Part shown: positions 53,628 through 63,487 of the stretch, one piece after another
Position numbering within the stretch: the stretch's first letter is position 1
How the letters are laid out: every line of letters starts with the position of its first letter
Source of the DNA: Cyanobacteriota bacterium
GTDB lineage: Bacteria > Cyanobacteriota > Cyanobacteriia > CACIAM-69d
NCBI GenBank assembly: GCA_022402445.1
Contig: JAKRSF010000011.1
Span: 1-64,000 of the forward strand
Direction: 5' to 3'
Length of the DNA stretch: 64,000 nucleotides
Notes under the pieces: generated by a model
Databases searched by the model: none
The model's input: only the letters and a program-made list of their open reading frames with translations
Told to the model about the DNA's origin: nothing
Made by a program: the position numbers and the translations under genes

Positions 53628-56234
53628 CTACGGCGGCGGCGTCAGGGCAGACTCCCCCTTGCGGATCAGGGCCGCATCCACCGCATCCAGAATGACATCA
53701 AACTTGAAATGGTCGATCGCGTGGAGGATCGCCGCCGCCATATAGGGATCACTGCTGGCCACCTCATGGGCACAGGCCGCCACCGCCTCCGTCTCGCAGG
53801 TGAGGGCTGCCTGGTGGAGCCGTTCGAGCCAGGGGATTTCCATGCGGGTCAGTTGATCCCCCTGGAGGATGCTTTCTGGATCGTTCAGGGGGGCCGGGGG
53901 GGGAGCGGGCGGTTGGGGGGGCGGAGCCACGGGGCGCGGCCCAAGCTGCCGGGTCAAACAATCAAAAAATTCACTGGCGCTGACGGGTTTCGCCAGGAAA
54001 TCATCACAGCCAATGGCGAGGGCGCGCTCGCGATCGCTCTGGAACACATACCCCGTCAAGGCCACAATCTTCACCCGCGATCGCCCCTCCTGGGCCTCCG
54101 CATCCCGAATGGCCGCCGTGGCATCAAACCCATCGAGCTGGGGCATCCCCAAATCCATAAAAATCAAATCCGGCCGCCAACTGCGCCACCGGGCGATCGC
54201 CTCCGCCCCGTCCGCCACTTCGCAAATTTCACAGGGCACCTGCCCCAGGAGCGCCAGGAGCAGTTGGCGATTGGTATCAATATCATCCGCCACCAGGATG
54301 CGCCATTGCGGTCCCTCCTGGGGCCACGCGGACGACACCAGGGGGGCCGCCGACGGTCGCGGCACCGGGGGCAGCGAAGCCGAAGACTGGGCGATCGCCG
54401 TCTGGGGCCGCAGGGGCAACTGCACCCGGAACGTACTGCCCTGGCCCGGTTGACTCGCGATCGCCAAACGCCCCTGCAACAGCTTCAGCAGCTCCTTCAC
54501 GATCGCCAAGCCCAGCCCCGCCCCCTGCTGCGCCCCGTGCCACGGATCCGCATTCACCCGCACAAAGGGCTGACAAACCTGCTCGCAGTCCGCCGGACTC
54601 AGGCCCGGTCCCGTGTCGGTGACGGCGAATTCCAGCCAAAAGGGTTCCGGTTCCTCCGTATCGGTTGCCCCCGGATCGGTTCCTTCCGGTTCAGGCGTCT
54701 CCCCGTCAGATATCTCCGGTTTAGGTGCCTCCAGATGGGTTGCTGCCGGTTCAGGGGTCTCCGATTCCGGTGCCTCCACCGCGATCGCCGCGCCCCCCCC
54801 TTGACCAGGGGCCGTGCAGGGCTGTGCCCGCAGGGAAACGGAGCCTTGGGAGGTATATTTCACCGCATTACTGGTGAGGTTGAGGAGCACCTGGCGCAGT
54901 TTATTGACATCCCCCACGGCCCCCTGGGGCAGGCTGGGATCGATGTCGAGGGAGACCGTGAGGCCCTTCTGTTGGGCGTGGGCCTGTACCATCGCCAGCA
55001 CCGTGCGCAACATGCCGTGGAGATCAAAGGGTTCCGCGATCGCCTCGACCCGCCCGGATTCGATTTTGGCCAGATCGAGGATATCCATGATCAACGTCAG
55101 CAGGTGTTCGCCGCTGTGGTTGATGATTTCCAACTGTTTGCGCTGGGGGGTGGGGATGGCCGGATCCGTGGCGAGGAGTTGCGCAAAGCCGATGATGGCA
55201 TTGAGGGGGGTGCGCAGCTCGTGGCTCATGCTGGCGAGGAATTTGCTTTTGGCCTGGTTGGCCCGTTCCGCCTCGGCCTTGGCGACCATCAAATCGCGCA
55301 CCAGGTTGGACTGCTGGATGGCGATCGCGATCTGGGCGGTGAGGCGATCGAGAATGCGGGCTTCGGGGCCAAGCCAAGCGGAATCCTGGTGGCAGTGGTG
55401 GGCGATCAGGATGCCCCAGAGGGTCCCCCGCTGGAGGATGGGCGCGCTCAGTTCCACCCGCACCCGCCATTGCTGCAACAGGTTGCGACGGGGCTCGTCC
55501 AATGACCCAAAGTCCGCCGCCGGGAGACGCCGTACCCCAGCGGTGGGGGTTTCTAGGGGAAGGCCCTGCCACCAATGGATGCCCCCCAGGGGCCAGTCCC
55601 CCTCGGGGCCAAGGGCGCTTTCGACCAGTTGATAGCCCCCCTGCTCGTAGCAGCGGACGATGAAGACGCGATCGGCCCCGAGGATGGTCTGCAAATCCCG
55701 CACCACTTCCCCCAAGACTTCGTGCAGGTCCATCGAGTGGTGGATGCCCTGGACGAGTTTGCGGAGGATGCGTTCCTGGCGAGCCCGGTGCTGGGCGCGA
55801 TCGCGCAGGCTCTTCAGCTCCAGTTGATTTTTGATCCGCGCCAGCAGTTCCGGCGGCTGAAAGGGTTTGGTGAGATAGTCCACCGCGCCGCTGTCGAAGG
55901 CTTCCACCAGCTTTGCCAGTTCGTGGCTGGCCGTGAGGAACATGATGGGCACCTCCGCGAGGGTGGGGTCGCGTTTGAGGGTGCGGCACACGGCGAGGCC
56001 ATCGAGGTCCGGCATCATCAAATCCAGCAGGATCAGATCGGGGCGGGCGCTCTTGGCCCGTTCAAGACCCTGGCGACCCCCCAGGGCGAAGGTGAGCCGG
56101 TAGCCGATGGGCTCTAGAAGTCCCCGCAGGACCTTGAGGTTGGTGGCGCTGTCGTCCACCAGGAGTAGCAGGAATTGCTCGGGGTTGGGTGAGCTGCTGT
56201 CGTCCTCCAGTTGCTCGTGCCAGGGTTCGTTCAC
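53628..56234 (-). CDS. Response regulator-GAF-histidine kinase-receiver hybrid
   Basis: An 868-residue cytoplasmic sensor starting at GTG 56234. Receiver 1 (20-140) has Asp71 (LLDLMMP) and a Lys in YLTKP. A phytochrome-like GAF domain follows at about 155-320. HisKA contains SMSHELRTPLNA, and HATPase has NLTSNAVKY and DTGPGL. A Pro/Glu/Thr-rich insert of about 45 residues lies between these boxes. Receiver 2 has IFMDLGMPQLDG, and the C-terminus ends in a helical domain. GAF fits chromophore or redox sensing, but I do not see the bilin-attachment Cys with certainty. No transmembrane helix. Confidence 0.9.
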   Translation of the reverse strand: MNEPWHEQLEDDSSSPNPEQFLLLLVDDSATNLKVLRGLLEPIGYRLTFALGGRQGLERAKSARPDLILLDLMMPDLDGLAVCRTLKRDPTLAEVPIMFLTASHELAKLVEAFDSGAVDYLTKPFQPPELLARIKNQLELKSLRDRAQHRARQERILRKLVQGIHHSMDLHEVLGEVVRDLQTILGADRVFIVRCYEQGGYQLVESALGPEGDWPLGGIHWWQGLPLETPTAGVRRLPAADFGSLDEPRRNLLQQWRVRVELSAPILQRGTLWGILIAHHCHQDSAWLGPEARILDRLTAQIAIAIQQSNLVRDLMVAKAEAERANQAKSKFLASMSHELRTPLNAIIGFAQLLATDPAIPTPQRKQLEIINHSGEHLLTLIMDILDLAKIESGRVEAIAEPFDLHGMLRTVLAMVQAHAQQKGLTVSLDIDPSLPQGAVGDVNKLRQVLLNLTSNAVKYTSQGSVSLRAQPCTAPGQGGGAAIAVEAPESETPEPAATHLEAPKPEISDGETPEPEGTDPGATDTEEPEPFWLEFAVTDTGPGLSPADCEQVCQPFVRVNADPWHGAQQGAGLGLAIVKELLKLLQGRLAIASQPGQGSTFRVQLPLRPQTAIAQSSASLPPVPRPSAAPLVSSAWPQEGPQWRILVADDIDTNRQLLLALLGQVPCEICEVADGAEAIARWRSWRPDLIFMDLGMPQLDGFDATAAIRDAEAQEGRSRVKIVALTGYVFQSDRERALAIGCDDFLAKPVSASEFFDCLTRQLGPRPVAPPPQPPAPPPAPLNDPESILQGDQLTRMEIPWLERLHQAALTCETEAVAACAHEVASSDPYMAAAILHAIDHFKFDVILDAVDAALIRKGESALTPPP

Positions 56235-56309
56235 GGTGCCTGCCCTCTTGGGATGGGGGTGGGGGTGGGGTGGGGCGATCGCGCGATCGCGAGTGGATCA
56301 ATCGGTCAA

Positions 56310-56331
56310 CGGATAACGGATAACGGATAAC
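56310..56331. repeat. Three tandem 7-bp units upstream of the GAF kinase gene
   Basis: CGGATAA is repeated exactly three times (56310, 56317 and 56324) in the 119-bp gap between the two hybrid kinases. It may be a slippage tract or binding-site array. Confidence 0.7.
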
Positions 56332-56353
56332 AGAGATCGGATTCGGTTGCTGA

Positions 56354-59300
56354 CTATTTTGGCGGGTTTAGCGATGGGCTGACGGTTTTGCCGACTTCGG
56401 CGAGATCCGCGTCGGGGGGCGGAGCCTTGAGGGACTGGCGAAGCTGGTGCAGGAGGGTGGCGAAGGCGTCTACGGTTGCCGGGAGCCGATCCCAGGCAAA
56501 GTCCTCCAACTGCTGGGTGAGGGTGCGGCCATAGTGGATCAGGGGGGGGTAGGGGTAGCGATCGGCGAGGCGCTGGAGGTCTTGGGCAAAGGCTTCGAGA
56601 TCCTGGAGGGCGAGGGTTTGGCGCAGGGGTTGCCAGGGGCCGTCCGCGAGCTGTTCGAGGGCGTCGGCGAGGGGGGCGATCGCCACGGCCGTGACCGCCG
56701 CACCGCCCTGGGTCTTTCCTACAGATTGCCCAGAAATGGCCGGTAATACCGGAGGGGCGGTCAAGATGGCGGGGGCAGCGGTGCCCTGGCCGTTGGTCCT
56801 TGCTGGGGGCTGCCCTGGGGGAAATAGCCGCGCGAGGGTTTCGGCCACCTGGGCGCGATGGACGGGCTTGAGGAGGAAGGCGTCGCAGAGGTTGACTAAA
56901 ACGGTTTCTTCGCTGGCCTGGGAGGAGGCGGTGAGGATGGCGATCGCGATGTGGCAGGTGGCGGGGTCTGCCTTGAGGCGTTCGGCGACCGTATGGCCAT
57001 CGAGGCGGGGCATCCGCAGGTCCAGAAAAATCAAATCCGGGCGCAGTTTTAGGGCCAAATCTAGGGCCTCTTGGCCGTCCTGGGCAAGGAATAGGTGATG
57101 GTGGGTGCCGGCAAAGTAGCTCATCACCAGCTCCCGATTGGAGGCCACGTCATCGGCCACCAGGATCGAGAGGGGGGCAATGTGATTGAGATCGTTGGGG
57201 GTGTCCATGGGCGATCGCGCCCCCAAGACCCCCCCAGGGGCCACCGGCACCACCCGCGCCGGGAAACGGAAGGTGAAGGTACTGCCCACCCCAATGGCGC
57301 TATCGAGGGTGACGGTGCCGCCCATCATCTGCACCAGCCGCTTGGAAATGGCTAGCCCTAGGCCGGTGCCGCCAAAGCGCCGGTTGCTCTGGCCCTGGCT
57401 CTGGGTGAACACGTCAAAAATGCGCTCCTGATCCTCTGGGGCGATGCCGATGCCCGTGTCCGCGATCGCCAGCTCCAGCATCACCCCCTCCGAGGGCTCC
57501 CCTTGAGCGCCGCCATCATCCCCCGCCAGATCCGGCAGCGGCTCCGTCAGGGTGGACCAATGCACCGTCGTGCGCACCTCCCCCCGCTCCGTGAATTTGA
57601 GGGCATTGCCCAGGGTATTGAACAAAATCTGCCGCAGGCGCACCTCATCGAGCACCAATACCGTGGGCAGGTCCGGCGCGATCGCCACCCGCAGCGCCAG
57701 CCCCCGTTCCGCCGCCCGCTGGCTAAACATATGCTTCACCTCCTGCACCAACTGCCGCAGATTCACCGGAGTCGCCTGCAACTCCAGCTTGCCCGCCTCA
57801 ATTTTTGACAGATCCAAAATGTCATTAATCAACGCCAGCAGCGTCTTGCCCCCCGTATCAATCGCCTGCAAATACTGCTTTGGCACCGGATCTTGGATCA
57901 GGGGCTTGAGCAATTCCGTAAACCCCAGCACCGCATTCATCGGCGTGCGAATCTCGTGGCTCATGTTCGCCAAAAATTCACTCTTGGCCCGACTGGCCGC
58001 CTCCGCCGCCTTCGCCGCCGCCGCTAGACTGGCCTCCGCCTTCTTCGATTCCGTGATGTCCGTAATCGTCCCCACCGCCCGGTAGGGCACGCCGCTGGCA
58101 TCGCGCAGACAGGTGGCCTTCGAGGCAATCCAGCGATAGTCCCCATCCCGATGGCGGAGCCGATAGACCCCCTGGAAAATTTCCGTGCGCCCCGCTAGGC
58201 ACTCCTGAAACCGCTCATAGGTGGCCTCTAGATCGCCTGGGTGGACGCGATCGCTCCAGGTCTCCGTGGTACCGGGCAGGTCATTATTTTCGTAGCCCAA
58301 AATGCGCATCCAGGATGCGGAGTAGTAGACCGAATTGGTGACTAAATTCCAGTCCCAGATGCCATCATTCGTGCCCGATATCGCCAATTCATAGCGCTCT
58401 TCCCGGTTGCGTAGGGTGGCCTCGACCTGGCGGCGACGCTTGATTTCCTGCTTGAGGGTGCGGTTGGTGCGCTCTAACTCCTGGGTCCGCTCCCGGACGC
58501 GGGTTTCTAGGGTGGCGTTGATGTGCTGGATTTCATCAAATTTATCCCGTAGGGCCGTGGTCATGCCCTGGAAATTGTGGGTGAGGTGGTCCAGCTCCAC
58601 CAGGCCGACGGGTTTGATCTGCACAATGGGCTGATCGCGCCCGAGGCGACGGGGCACATCCGCCGTGGCGGCGCTCAGGGCCACCAGGGGGGAGACCAGA
58701 TAGCGGCTGAGCCAGTGGGCACCGGCGGCCCCCAGGGCCACCAAAAAGAGCATGGTGCCCATGTTCCGCAGGTAGGTGTGCTGGAGGCGATCGATGTACC
58801 TGTTGGGGGAGAATTTGATGAGGACGGTCCAGGTCAGTTGGGGGTGGAGGGGCTGTTCGCGGATGTAGCGGGAGGCGCGCCATGCGGCCATGGGGTTCAA
58901 GTCCTGGCGGGGCATCCACTGGTAATGGCCAGGGGGGGCGAGGGCTTTGATCCGACCGCTGGCGCGCCAGTTGTAGGGTTGGTAGAGGAGGAGGTCCGGG
59001 TCGCTGGTGGCGAGGGTGAGGCCGTGCCGATCCTGGAGGGTTAGTTTGACGGCGGCGGGCAGGGGGAGGGTTGTGAGCCACTGCTGGAGCCCCTGGAGGT
59101 CCACTTCGCCGTAGACCCAGCCCTTGAGGGTGGAGCCTTGGCCGAGGGCGGTGACCAGGTGGACATGCTGGGGGGGGCTGCCGGGGCTATCGCGGCGTTC
59201 TGAGGTCAGGTCGGAAAATTGGACAATGCCGGTGCGTTGGGCGAGGCTAAAGACGGGGTCGGAGGGATCAATCCGCTGGCCGAGGCGACTGCCAATGCGC

Positions 59301-60190
59301 GATCGCACGGACTCCCCTTGGCTTTCGGCCACAATGGTTCCGTCTGGCTCCAGGACGTAGAGTTCTAGGAGGTGGGGAATTTGCTGCCGCACATAGGCCA
59401 GGATGTCGTCGGCAATTAGGGGGCTGCCGTTGCCGTTAGCCTGCACCCGCGATCGCAGAAACTTAGACGTATCCACCGTCCGTTGATACCACTGGCGGAG
59501 TTCAGTTTGCGTAATTTCTCCGGCATAATTCAAACGATCCTGGATATCCGGCTCAACGCGATTAAATAATTGCCGCCCCTGCACGACGGTAAGGCACAGC
59601 AGCGGCACCAAAATACAGGCTAAAAATAAGTTAAAAAGCCCCACCTGTAGGGAACTCTGCCGCCGCCGGGAGGAATGCCCCAGACTCTGGAGCACATCCC
59701 ACAGGAGCCCCGCCATCAGGGCATTAAAAATCCCATTGATGGACTGCTTGAGGGTGACCACCACCGTCGCCAGCCAGGGCATCCCCAGGATGAAGTGATA
59801 GATCAACAGCACTAGGGGCAAGGCCCCGAGAACCCAATAAATTGTGTCGGCGAAGACTAGGCTATGGCGATCTTTCCTGATCCGAAATCCGACAAAAACC
59901 GCCTCTAGGGTAACAATCATCATGGCAAAGGGATGTCGCCATAGCACCCACGTATAGCTGCCAATGATGGTGGCGCTTAGGACACCAATGGACAGGCCAT
60001 ACCGTTGCAGGAGCAGGAGGGCAAAGGTGCTGCCAAAGATAAAGTCAATCCCAAAAAATAGGGGCAGATTCACATAGTTTCCCAGCAGTCCTAAGGCGAT
60101 GCCCAGGAGAATGATTAGCCAATCTCGGTGCCCGGTGGGGATGGCGAATCGATCCGGTCTGATCGCGTCACGGAGTGCTTTAGAGAACAT
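56354..60190 (-). CDS. Membrane sensor histidine kinase with Cache-like, HAMP, PAS and receiver domains
   Basis: A 1278-residue sensor. Residues about 23-190 hold five or six transmembrane helices resembling an integral membrane sensor. Another helix (about 195-215) starts a Cache-like extracytoplasmic domain (to about 485). A helix near 490-510, HAMP (about 510-565) and a coiled coil follow. PAS (about 600-720), HisKA with [12 protein letters not shown], HATPase with DTGIGI and [10 protein letters not shown], a receiver with IFLDLRMPRLDG and a helical C-terminal domain complete it. It signals from the membrane to the cytoplasm. ATG 60190 is a good start. Ligand unknown. Confidence 0.9.
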   Translation of the reverse strand: MFSKALRDAIRPDRFAIPTGHRDWLIILLGIALGLLGNYVNLPLFFGIDFIFGSTFALLLLQRYGLSIGVLSATIIGSYTWVLWRHPFAMMIVTLEAVFVGFRIRKDRHSLVFADTIYWVLGALPLVLLIYHFILGMPWLATVVVTLKQSINGIFNALMAGLLWDVLQSLGHSSRRRQSSLQVGLFNLFLACILVPLLCLTVVQGRQLFNRVEPDIQDRLNYAGEITQTELRQWYQRTVDTSKFLRSRVQANGNGSPLIADDILAYVRQQIPHLLELYVLEPDGTIVAESQGESVRSRIGSRLGQRIDPSDPVFSLAQRTGIVQFSDLTSERRDSPGSPPQHVHLVTALGQGSTLKGWVYGEVDLQGLQQWLTTLPLPAAVKLTLQDRHGLTLATSDPDLLLYQPYNWRASGRIKALAPPGHYQWMPRQDLNPMAAWRASRYIREQPLHPQLTWTVLIKFSPNRYIDRLQHTYLRNMGTMLFLVALGAAGAHWLSRYLVSPLVALSAATADVPRRLGRDQPIVQIKPVGLVELDHLTHNFQGMTTALRDKFDEIQHINATLETRVRERTQELERTNRTLKQEIKRRRQVEATLRNREERYELAISGTNDGIWDWNLVTNSVYYSASWMRILGYENNDLPGTTETWSDRVHPGDLEATYERFQECLAGRTEIFQGVYRLRHRDGDYRWIASKATCLRDASGVPYRAVGTITDITESKKAEASLAAAAKAAEAASRAKSEFLANMSHEIRTPMNAVLGFTELLKPLIQDPVPKQYLQAIDTGGKTLLALINDILDLSKIEAGKLELQATPVNLRQLVQEVKHMFSQRAAERGLALRVAIAPDLPTVLVLDEVRLRQILFNTLGNALKFTERGEVRTTVHWSTLTEPLPDLAGDDGGAQGEPSEGVMLELAIADTGIGIAPEDQERIFDVFTQSQGQSNRRFGGTGLGLAISKRLVQMMGGTVTLDSAIGVGSTFTFRFPARVVPVAPGGVLGARSPMDTPNDLNHIAPLSILVADDVASNRELVMSYFAGTHHHLFLAQDGQEALDLALKLRPDLIFLDLRMPRLDGHTVAERLKADPATCHIAIAILTASSQASEETVLVNLCDAFLLKPVHRAQVAETLARLFPPGQPPARTNGQGTAAPAILTAPPVLPAISGQSVGKTQGGAAVTAVAIAPLADALEQLADGPWQPLRQTLALQDLEAFAQDLQRLADRYPYPPLIHYGRTLTQQLEDFAWDRLPATVDAFATLLHQLRQSLKAPPPDADLAEVGKTVSPSLNPPK

Positions 60191-60406
60191 GATGGCTGAT
60201 CCTATCCACGGGCACGGTGGGGGCCGGTGGGGGTGAGGGGAGAGGGGGCGCGCGATCGCGCTTCTTTTTCTAGATTACGCGACGGGGTTCGGGGAATGGG
60301 GCGGCGGGTGGATCGCCCGGGGGTTTACAAGATGCCGTAGTCTGGGAAGACTTTCGGAAGTATGTGTTGAAAACCGGATGCCCGGTTGCGGGGGTTGGCC
60401 GTTGCC

Positions 60407-61387
60407 ATGGTTGTTTGTCCCTATCCCTTGTCGATCGCGCCGATGATGGAGCGTACCGATCGCCACTATCGCTATTTCATGCGGCAACTGACCGGGCGGA
60501 CGCTGCTGTATACGGAGATGGTGGTGTGTGCGGCGCTGCTCCATGGCGATCGCGATCGCCTGCTGGGGTTTGATGCCCTCGAACACCCGATTGCGTTGCA
60601 GTTAGGGGGCGATGATCCGGCGACCCTGGCGGCCTGCGCGCGCATTGCGGCGGATTGGGGCTATGACGAGGTGAATTTGAATGTGGGCTGTCCGAGCGAT
60701 CGCGTGCGCGATGGGCAGTTTGGGGCATGTTTGATGGCGCAGCCGGAGCGGGTGGCGGCCTGCGTGGCGGCGATGCGGGAGGCGGTGTCGATTCCGGTGA
60801 CGGTGAAACACCGCATTGGCATTGACGATCGCGATGCCTATGAGGATATGGCGGACTTTGTGAGAATTGTGGCGGCGGCGGGGTGCGATCGCTTCTCGGT
60901 CCATGCCCGCAAGGCGTGGCTCCAGGGCCTCAGCCCCAAGGAAAATCGCCAGGTGCCGCCCCTGCGCTACGGGGATGTCTATCGCCTGAAGGCGGAATTT
61001 CCTCACCTGGCGATCGAGATCAATGGCGGCATCACCACCCTAGAGGGGGCGCGCACCTGTCTAGGGCAAGGGGTGGATGCGGTGATGATTGGGCGGGCGG
61101 CCTACGATCGCCCCTACCTATTCAGTGCGGTGGATCAGGAGTGGTTTGGGGAGCCGACGCCGCCGCGATCGCGCCATGGGGCCGTGGAAGCCATGTATCC
61201 CTACGTGGAAGCGTGGCTGATGAAGGGGGGACGGCTCAATCAAATCGCGCGCCATTTACTCAATTTATTCACGGATTGCCCCGGGAGCCGCGCCTGGAAA
61301 CGCCACATCACCGAGCGGGCCACCCAACCGGGGGCGGGGGTGGAGGTGCTGCAAGAGGCCCTGGCCCTGGTGCCGCCGCTGCCGTAG
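60407..61387 (+). CDS. dusA: tRNA-dihydrouridine synthase DusA
   Basis: A 326-residue flavoenzyme from ATG 60407 that reduces uridines in the tRNA D-loop using FMN. It has the N-terminal SIAPMMERTDRHYR, the catalytic Cys95 in NLNVGCPSDRV, KHRIGIDD and the FMN-phosphate motif INGGITT, then IGRAAYDRPYLF. The RTDRHYR start and Cys context match the DusA subgroup. It reads on the opposite strand to its large neighbours and is convergent with the recombinase-like gene. Confidence 0.93.
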   Translation: MVVCPYPLSIAPMMERTDRHYRYFMRQLTGRTLLYTEMVVCAALLHGDRDRLLGFDALEHPIALQLGGDDPATLAACARIAADWGYDEVNLNVGCPSDRVRDGQFGACLMAQPERVAACVAAMREAVSIPVTVKHRIGIDDRDAYEDMADFVRIVAAAGCDRFSVHARKAWLQGLSPKENRQVPPLRYGDVYRLKAEFPHLAIEINGGITTLEGARTCLGQGVDAVMIGRAAYDRPYLFSAVDQEWFGEPTPPRSRHGAVEAMYPYVEAWLMKGGRLNQIARHLLNLFTDCPGSRAWKRHITERATQPGAGVEVLQEALALVPPLP

Positions 61388-61448
61388 GGGTTGGGTCTTC
61401 CAATCTGCCCCCCCGCGATCGCATCGCCCTGCATCTAGGCTCGTGTGT

Positions 61449-63281
61449 TTATGTGAGATTGTCCAGGGTTTCCACCAGGGGCCATACGTCGGCGCGGATC
61501 TGGGCGGCGAGGCCCTGCTTGCGGTGGGTGCGGTTGTAGTAGGTTGGCTGGTCGATGCCGTGGCGGCGGTGGTGATCGTCGATCCAGTCGGCGCGATCGC
61601 GGAGCCATTGGGACACGAGGCTTGGGGCGATGGTGCAGGGCATCAGATCGCGGATGGCGCGCCCATTGATGGCCCATTTGCGATCGCTTTGGTCATTCCA
61701 GGCCATGATCGCCCGGACGCAGCGATCGATGCGGGCTTGGCTGGCGGCGTGGGTGCGCGACAGTTTGTGGTCCCCGAGGCCGAAAAGTTGCCGGTGATCC
61801 TGGGGGCGATCGGCGGCGATCGGGGCCGGGGACGCTTTCGGGGGCGCTGCCGTTGGGGGGGCGGATTTGGGGGCGCTGGCCTCTGGGGTGACGCGATCGG
61901 CGGCGGGGACTAGGGCGGCGATCGCGCGCTGGAGGTCGGTCAACTGCTGGGTGAGGGCGGCGATCGCGGCGGCATTGTGGGCGACCTGCTCCGCGAGGGC
62001 CGTCGTTGCCGCTGCGGGGGCCATGGGCTCAGGCTCAGGCTTGGGTTCAGGCTTGGGTTCAAGGTCCGCCTCGGCGGGGTGATGGGTTTGATAGAACGCC
62101 ACCAGCCGCGCGATCGCCGCCGATTCCTCACACTGCCAAATCTCACATTGCCGCCGCAGCCAGCTATGGTCCGCCGCCGCGATCGCCACCTGCACCGTTG
62201 CCGGTTCCTGCGGCGCGATCGCCCTTGGCTCCGCCGCCGCGATCGGCCAATGGGGCACCGGACCCGCCACCTGATAGTCCGTATAGCCCAGGGTGGTGAG
62301 CAGGTGCAGCAGGTCGCGATCGCTCGGCGTTTCCTCCTCCACAAAATGGCCCAACTGCCGCGCCGCATAGAGCATCGCCTCCCCTGGCGACGCCTCCGGG
62401 CAGTCCCGCTGCACCACCAGCACCGCATAGGCCGCCCGCAGTCCCTGGCAGTTCACCCGCGATCGCGGTCCCGCCTGCCGGGGCGCTAAAACTTCACTAA
62501 AATGATTTCGCACCGCCCGATTAATGGACGCATTGCAGCGGCGATCGACGGCCCCATTATCGTCCCCGCACTCCGCCAGCACCTTGGCCACCGTCGGGGC
62601 CGCCCGCAGCCGCTCCACCGCCGCCACCACCCGCTCCGCCGGAAGCAATGGCGCGATCGTCAGCCGGGGAGTTTGGCCCCGTTTTTTCGCCTGCCCGATG
62701 AACTGGAGGCGATCGCCCCGACTCACTTTAAATTGCCCCCTAGCGATCACTTCCACCGGCCGCCGCCCCGTCGCCGCCACCAGGGCCGCCGCAATTTCAG
62801 ACCAGCGGGTGGCATCCAGCAGCCGATCCGCTACGGTTAGATATTGCAGTGGATCAATGGGATACTTATGGTGCTGGGGTGTGAGTCGATCAAGAACGCG
62901 GGTGGTGCCATTGCGGCGATCCCATTCCTCCGGCGTTAGGCCAATCCACCGCAGGGCGCGATGCTGTAGCTTCGTACCGATGGTCTGACCGGTGGCGTCG
63001 TGGCGATCGACGAGTTCGGCGTTTTTGCCTGCGCTTAGGAGCAGAGTCCGTAGGTTTTTGTAATACCCTGCGCTGCTCAGTTTTGTGCCCAGGGTGTCGA
63101 TGTTGGGATAGGTTTGCCGGAGCCATTGCCCTTCCGGTTGGGCGATCGCGTCGATGGCGTCAAAATCCATCAACGGCGCGATCGCTTCCACAAATAGTCT
63201 GGCGCGGGCCTTGAGGGAGCGGCACTGCTGGGCAGCGGCGTAGGTTTGGCGGGCGATCGCGAGGGATGCATCCGGGCTCAT
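61449..63281 (-). CDS. Telomere-resolvase (protelomerase)-like tyrosine recombinase
   Basis: A 610-residue protein from ATG 63281. The N-terminal half resembles the core/catalytic region of telomere resolvases. Candidate active-site residues are Arg173 in AATGRRPVEVIARGQF, Lys199/200 in GQAKKRG, Arg282 in CQGLRAAYAVL, His312 in RQLGHFVEEE and Tyr333/336 in GYTDYQV, in the order used by tyrosine recombinases. A Lys/Pro/Glu repeat and an Ala-rich coiled segment (about 405-490) lead to a basic C-terminal domain (about 515-610), probably DNA-binding. Protelomerases make hairpin telomeres on linear replicons. The family call rests on motif recognition; a phage or plasmid integrase-type recombinase is the alternative. 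Confidence 0.65.
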   Translation of the reverse strand: MSPDASLAIARQTYAAAQQCRSLKARARLFVEAIAPLMDFDAIDAIAQPEGQWLRQTYPNIDTLGTKLSSAGYYKNLRTLLLSAGKNAELVDRHDATGQTIGTKLQHRALRWIGLTPEEWDRRNGTTRVLDRLTPQHHKYPIDPLQYLTVADRLLDATRWSEIAAALVAATGRRPVEVIARGQFKVSRGDRLQFIGQAKKRGQTPRLTIAPLLPAERVVAAVERLRAAPTVAKVLAECGDDNGAVDRRCNASINRAVRNHFSEVLAPRQAGPRSRVNCQGLRAAYAVLVVQRDCPEASPGEAMLYAARQLGHFVEEETPSDRDLLHLLTTLGYTDYQVAGPVPHWPIAAAEPRAIAPQEPATVQVAIAAADHSWLRRQCEIWQCEESAAIARLVAFYQTHHPAEADLEPKPEPKPEPEPMAPAAATTALAEQVAHNAAAIAALTQQLTDLQRAIAALVPAADRVTPEASAPKSAPPTAAPPKASPAPIAADRPQDHRQLFGLGDHKLSRTHAASQARIDRCVRAIMAWNDQSDRKWAINGRAIRDLMPCTIAPSLVSQWLRDRADWIDDHHRRHGIDQPTYYNRTHRKQGLAAQIRADVWPLVETLDNLT

Positions 63282-63487
63282 GGGTTTGGGGGGCAGGGGG
63301 ACGGGGGCCGCCAACTTCAGCTAACCTACGCAAATTTAAGCAGGTTTGCCAGTCCCTAGGGGAGGCGATCGCGCGATCAATGATCCAAAAAATGGGGCGG
63401 GAATTGGGGATGGCTGACTGGGATTGGGGCCTGCGTCAAGGGGGCTCAGGCTTTGGGGCTACGGTCGGCATCGGATGACGTGCCCTG

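Noticed and set aside
53277-55505. Long + strand open frame of about 740 codons
   Set aside because: It lies antisense to the GAF hybrid kinase and ABC permease, which have clear domains. The long frame follows from high GC3 and HIP1; no motif appears in its translation.
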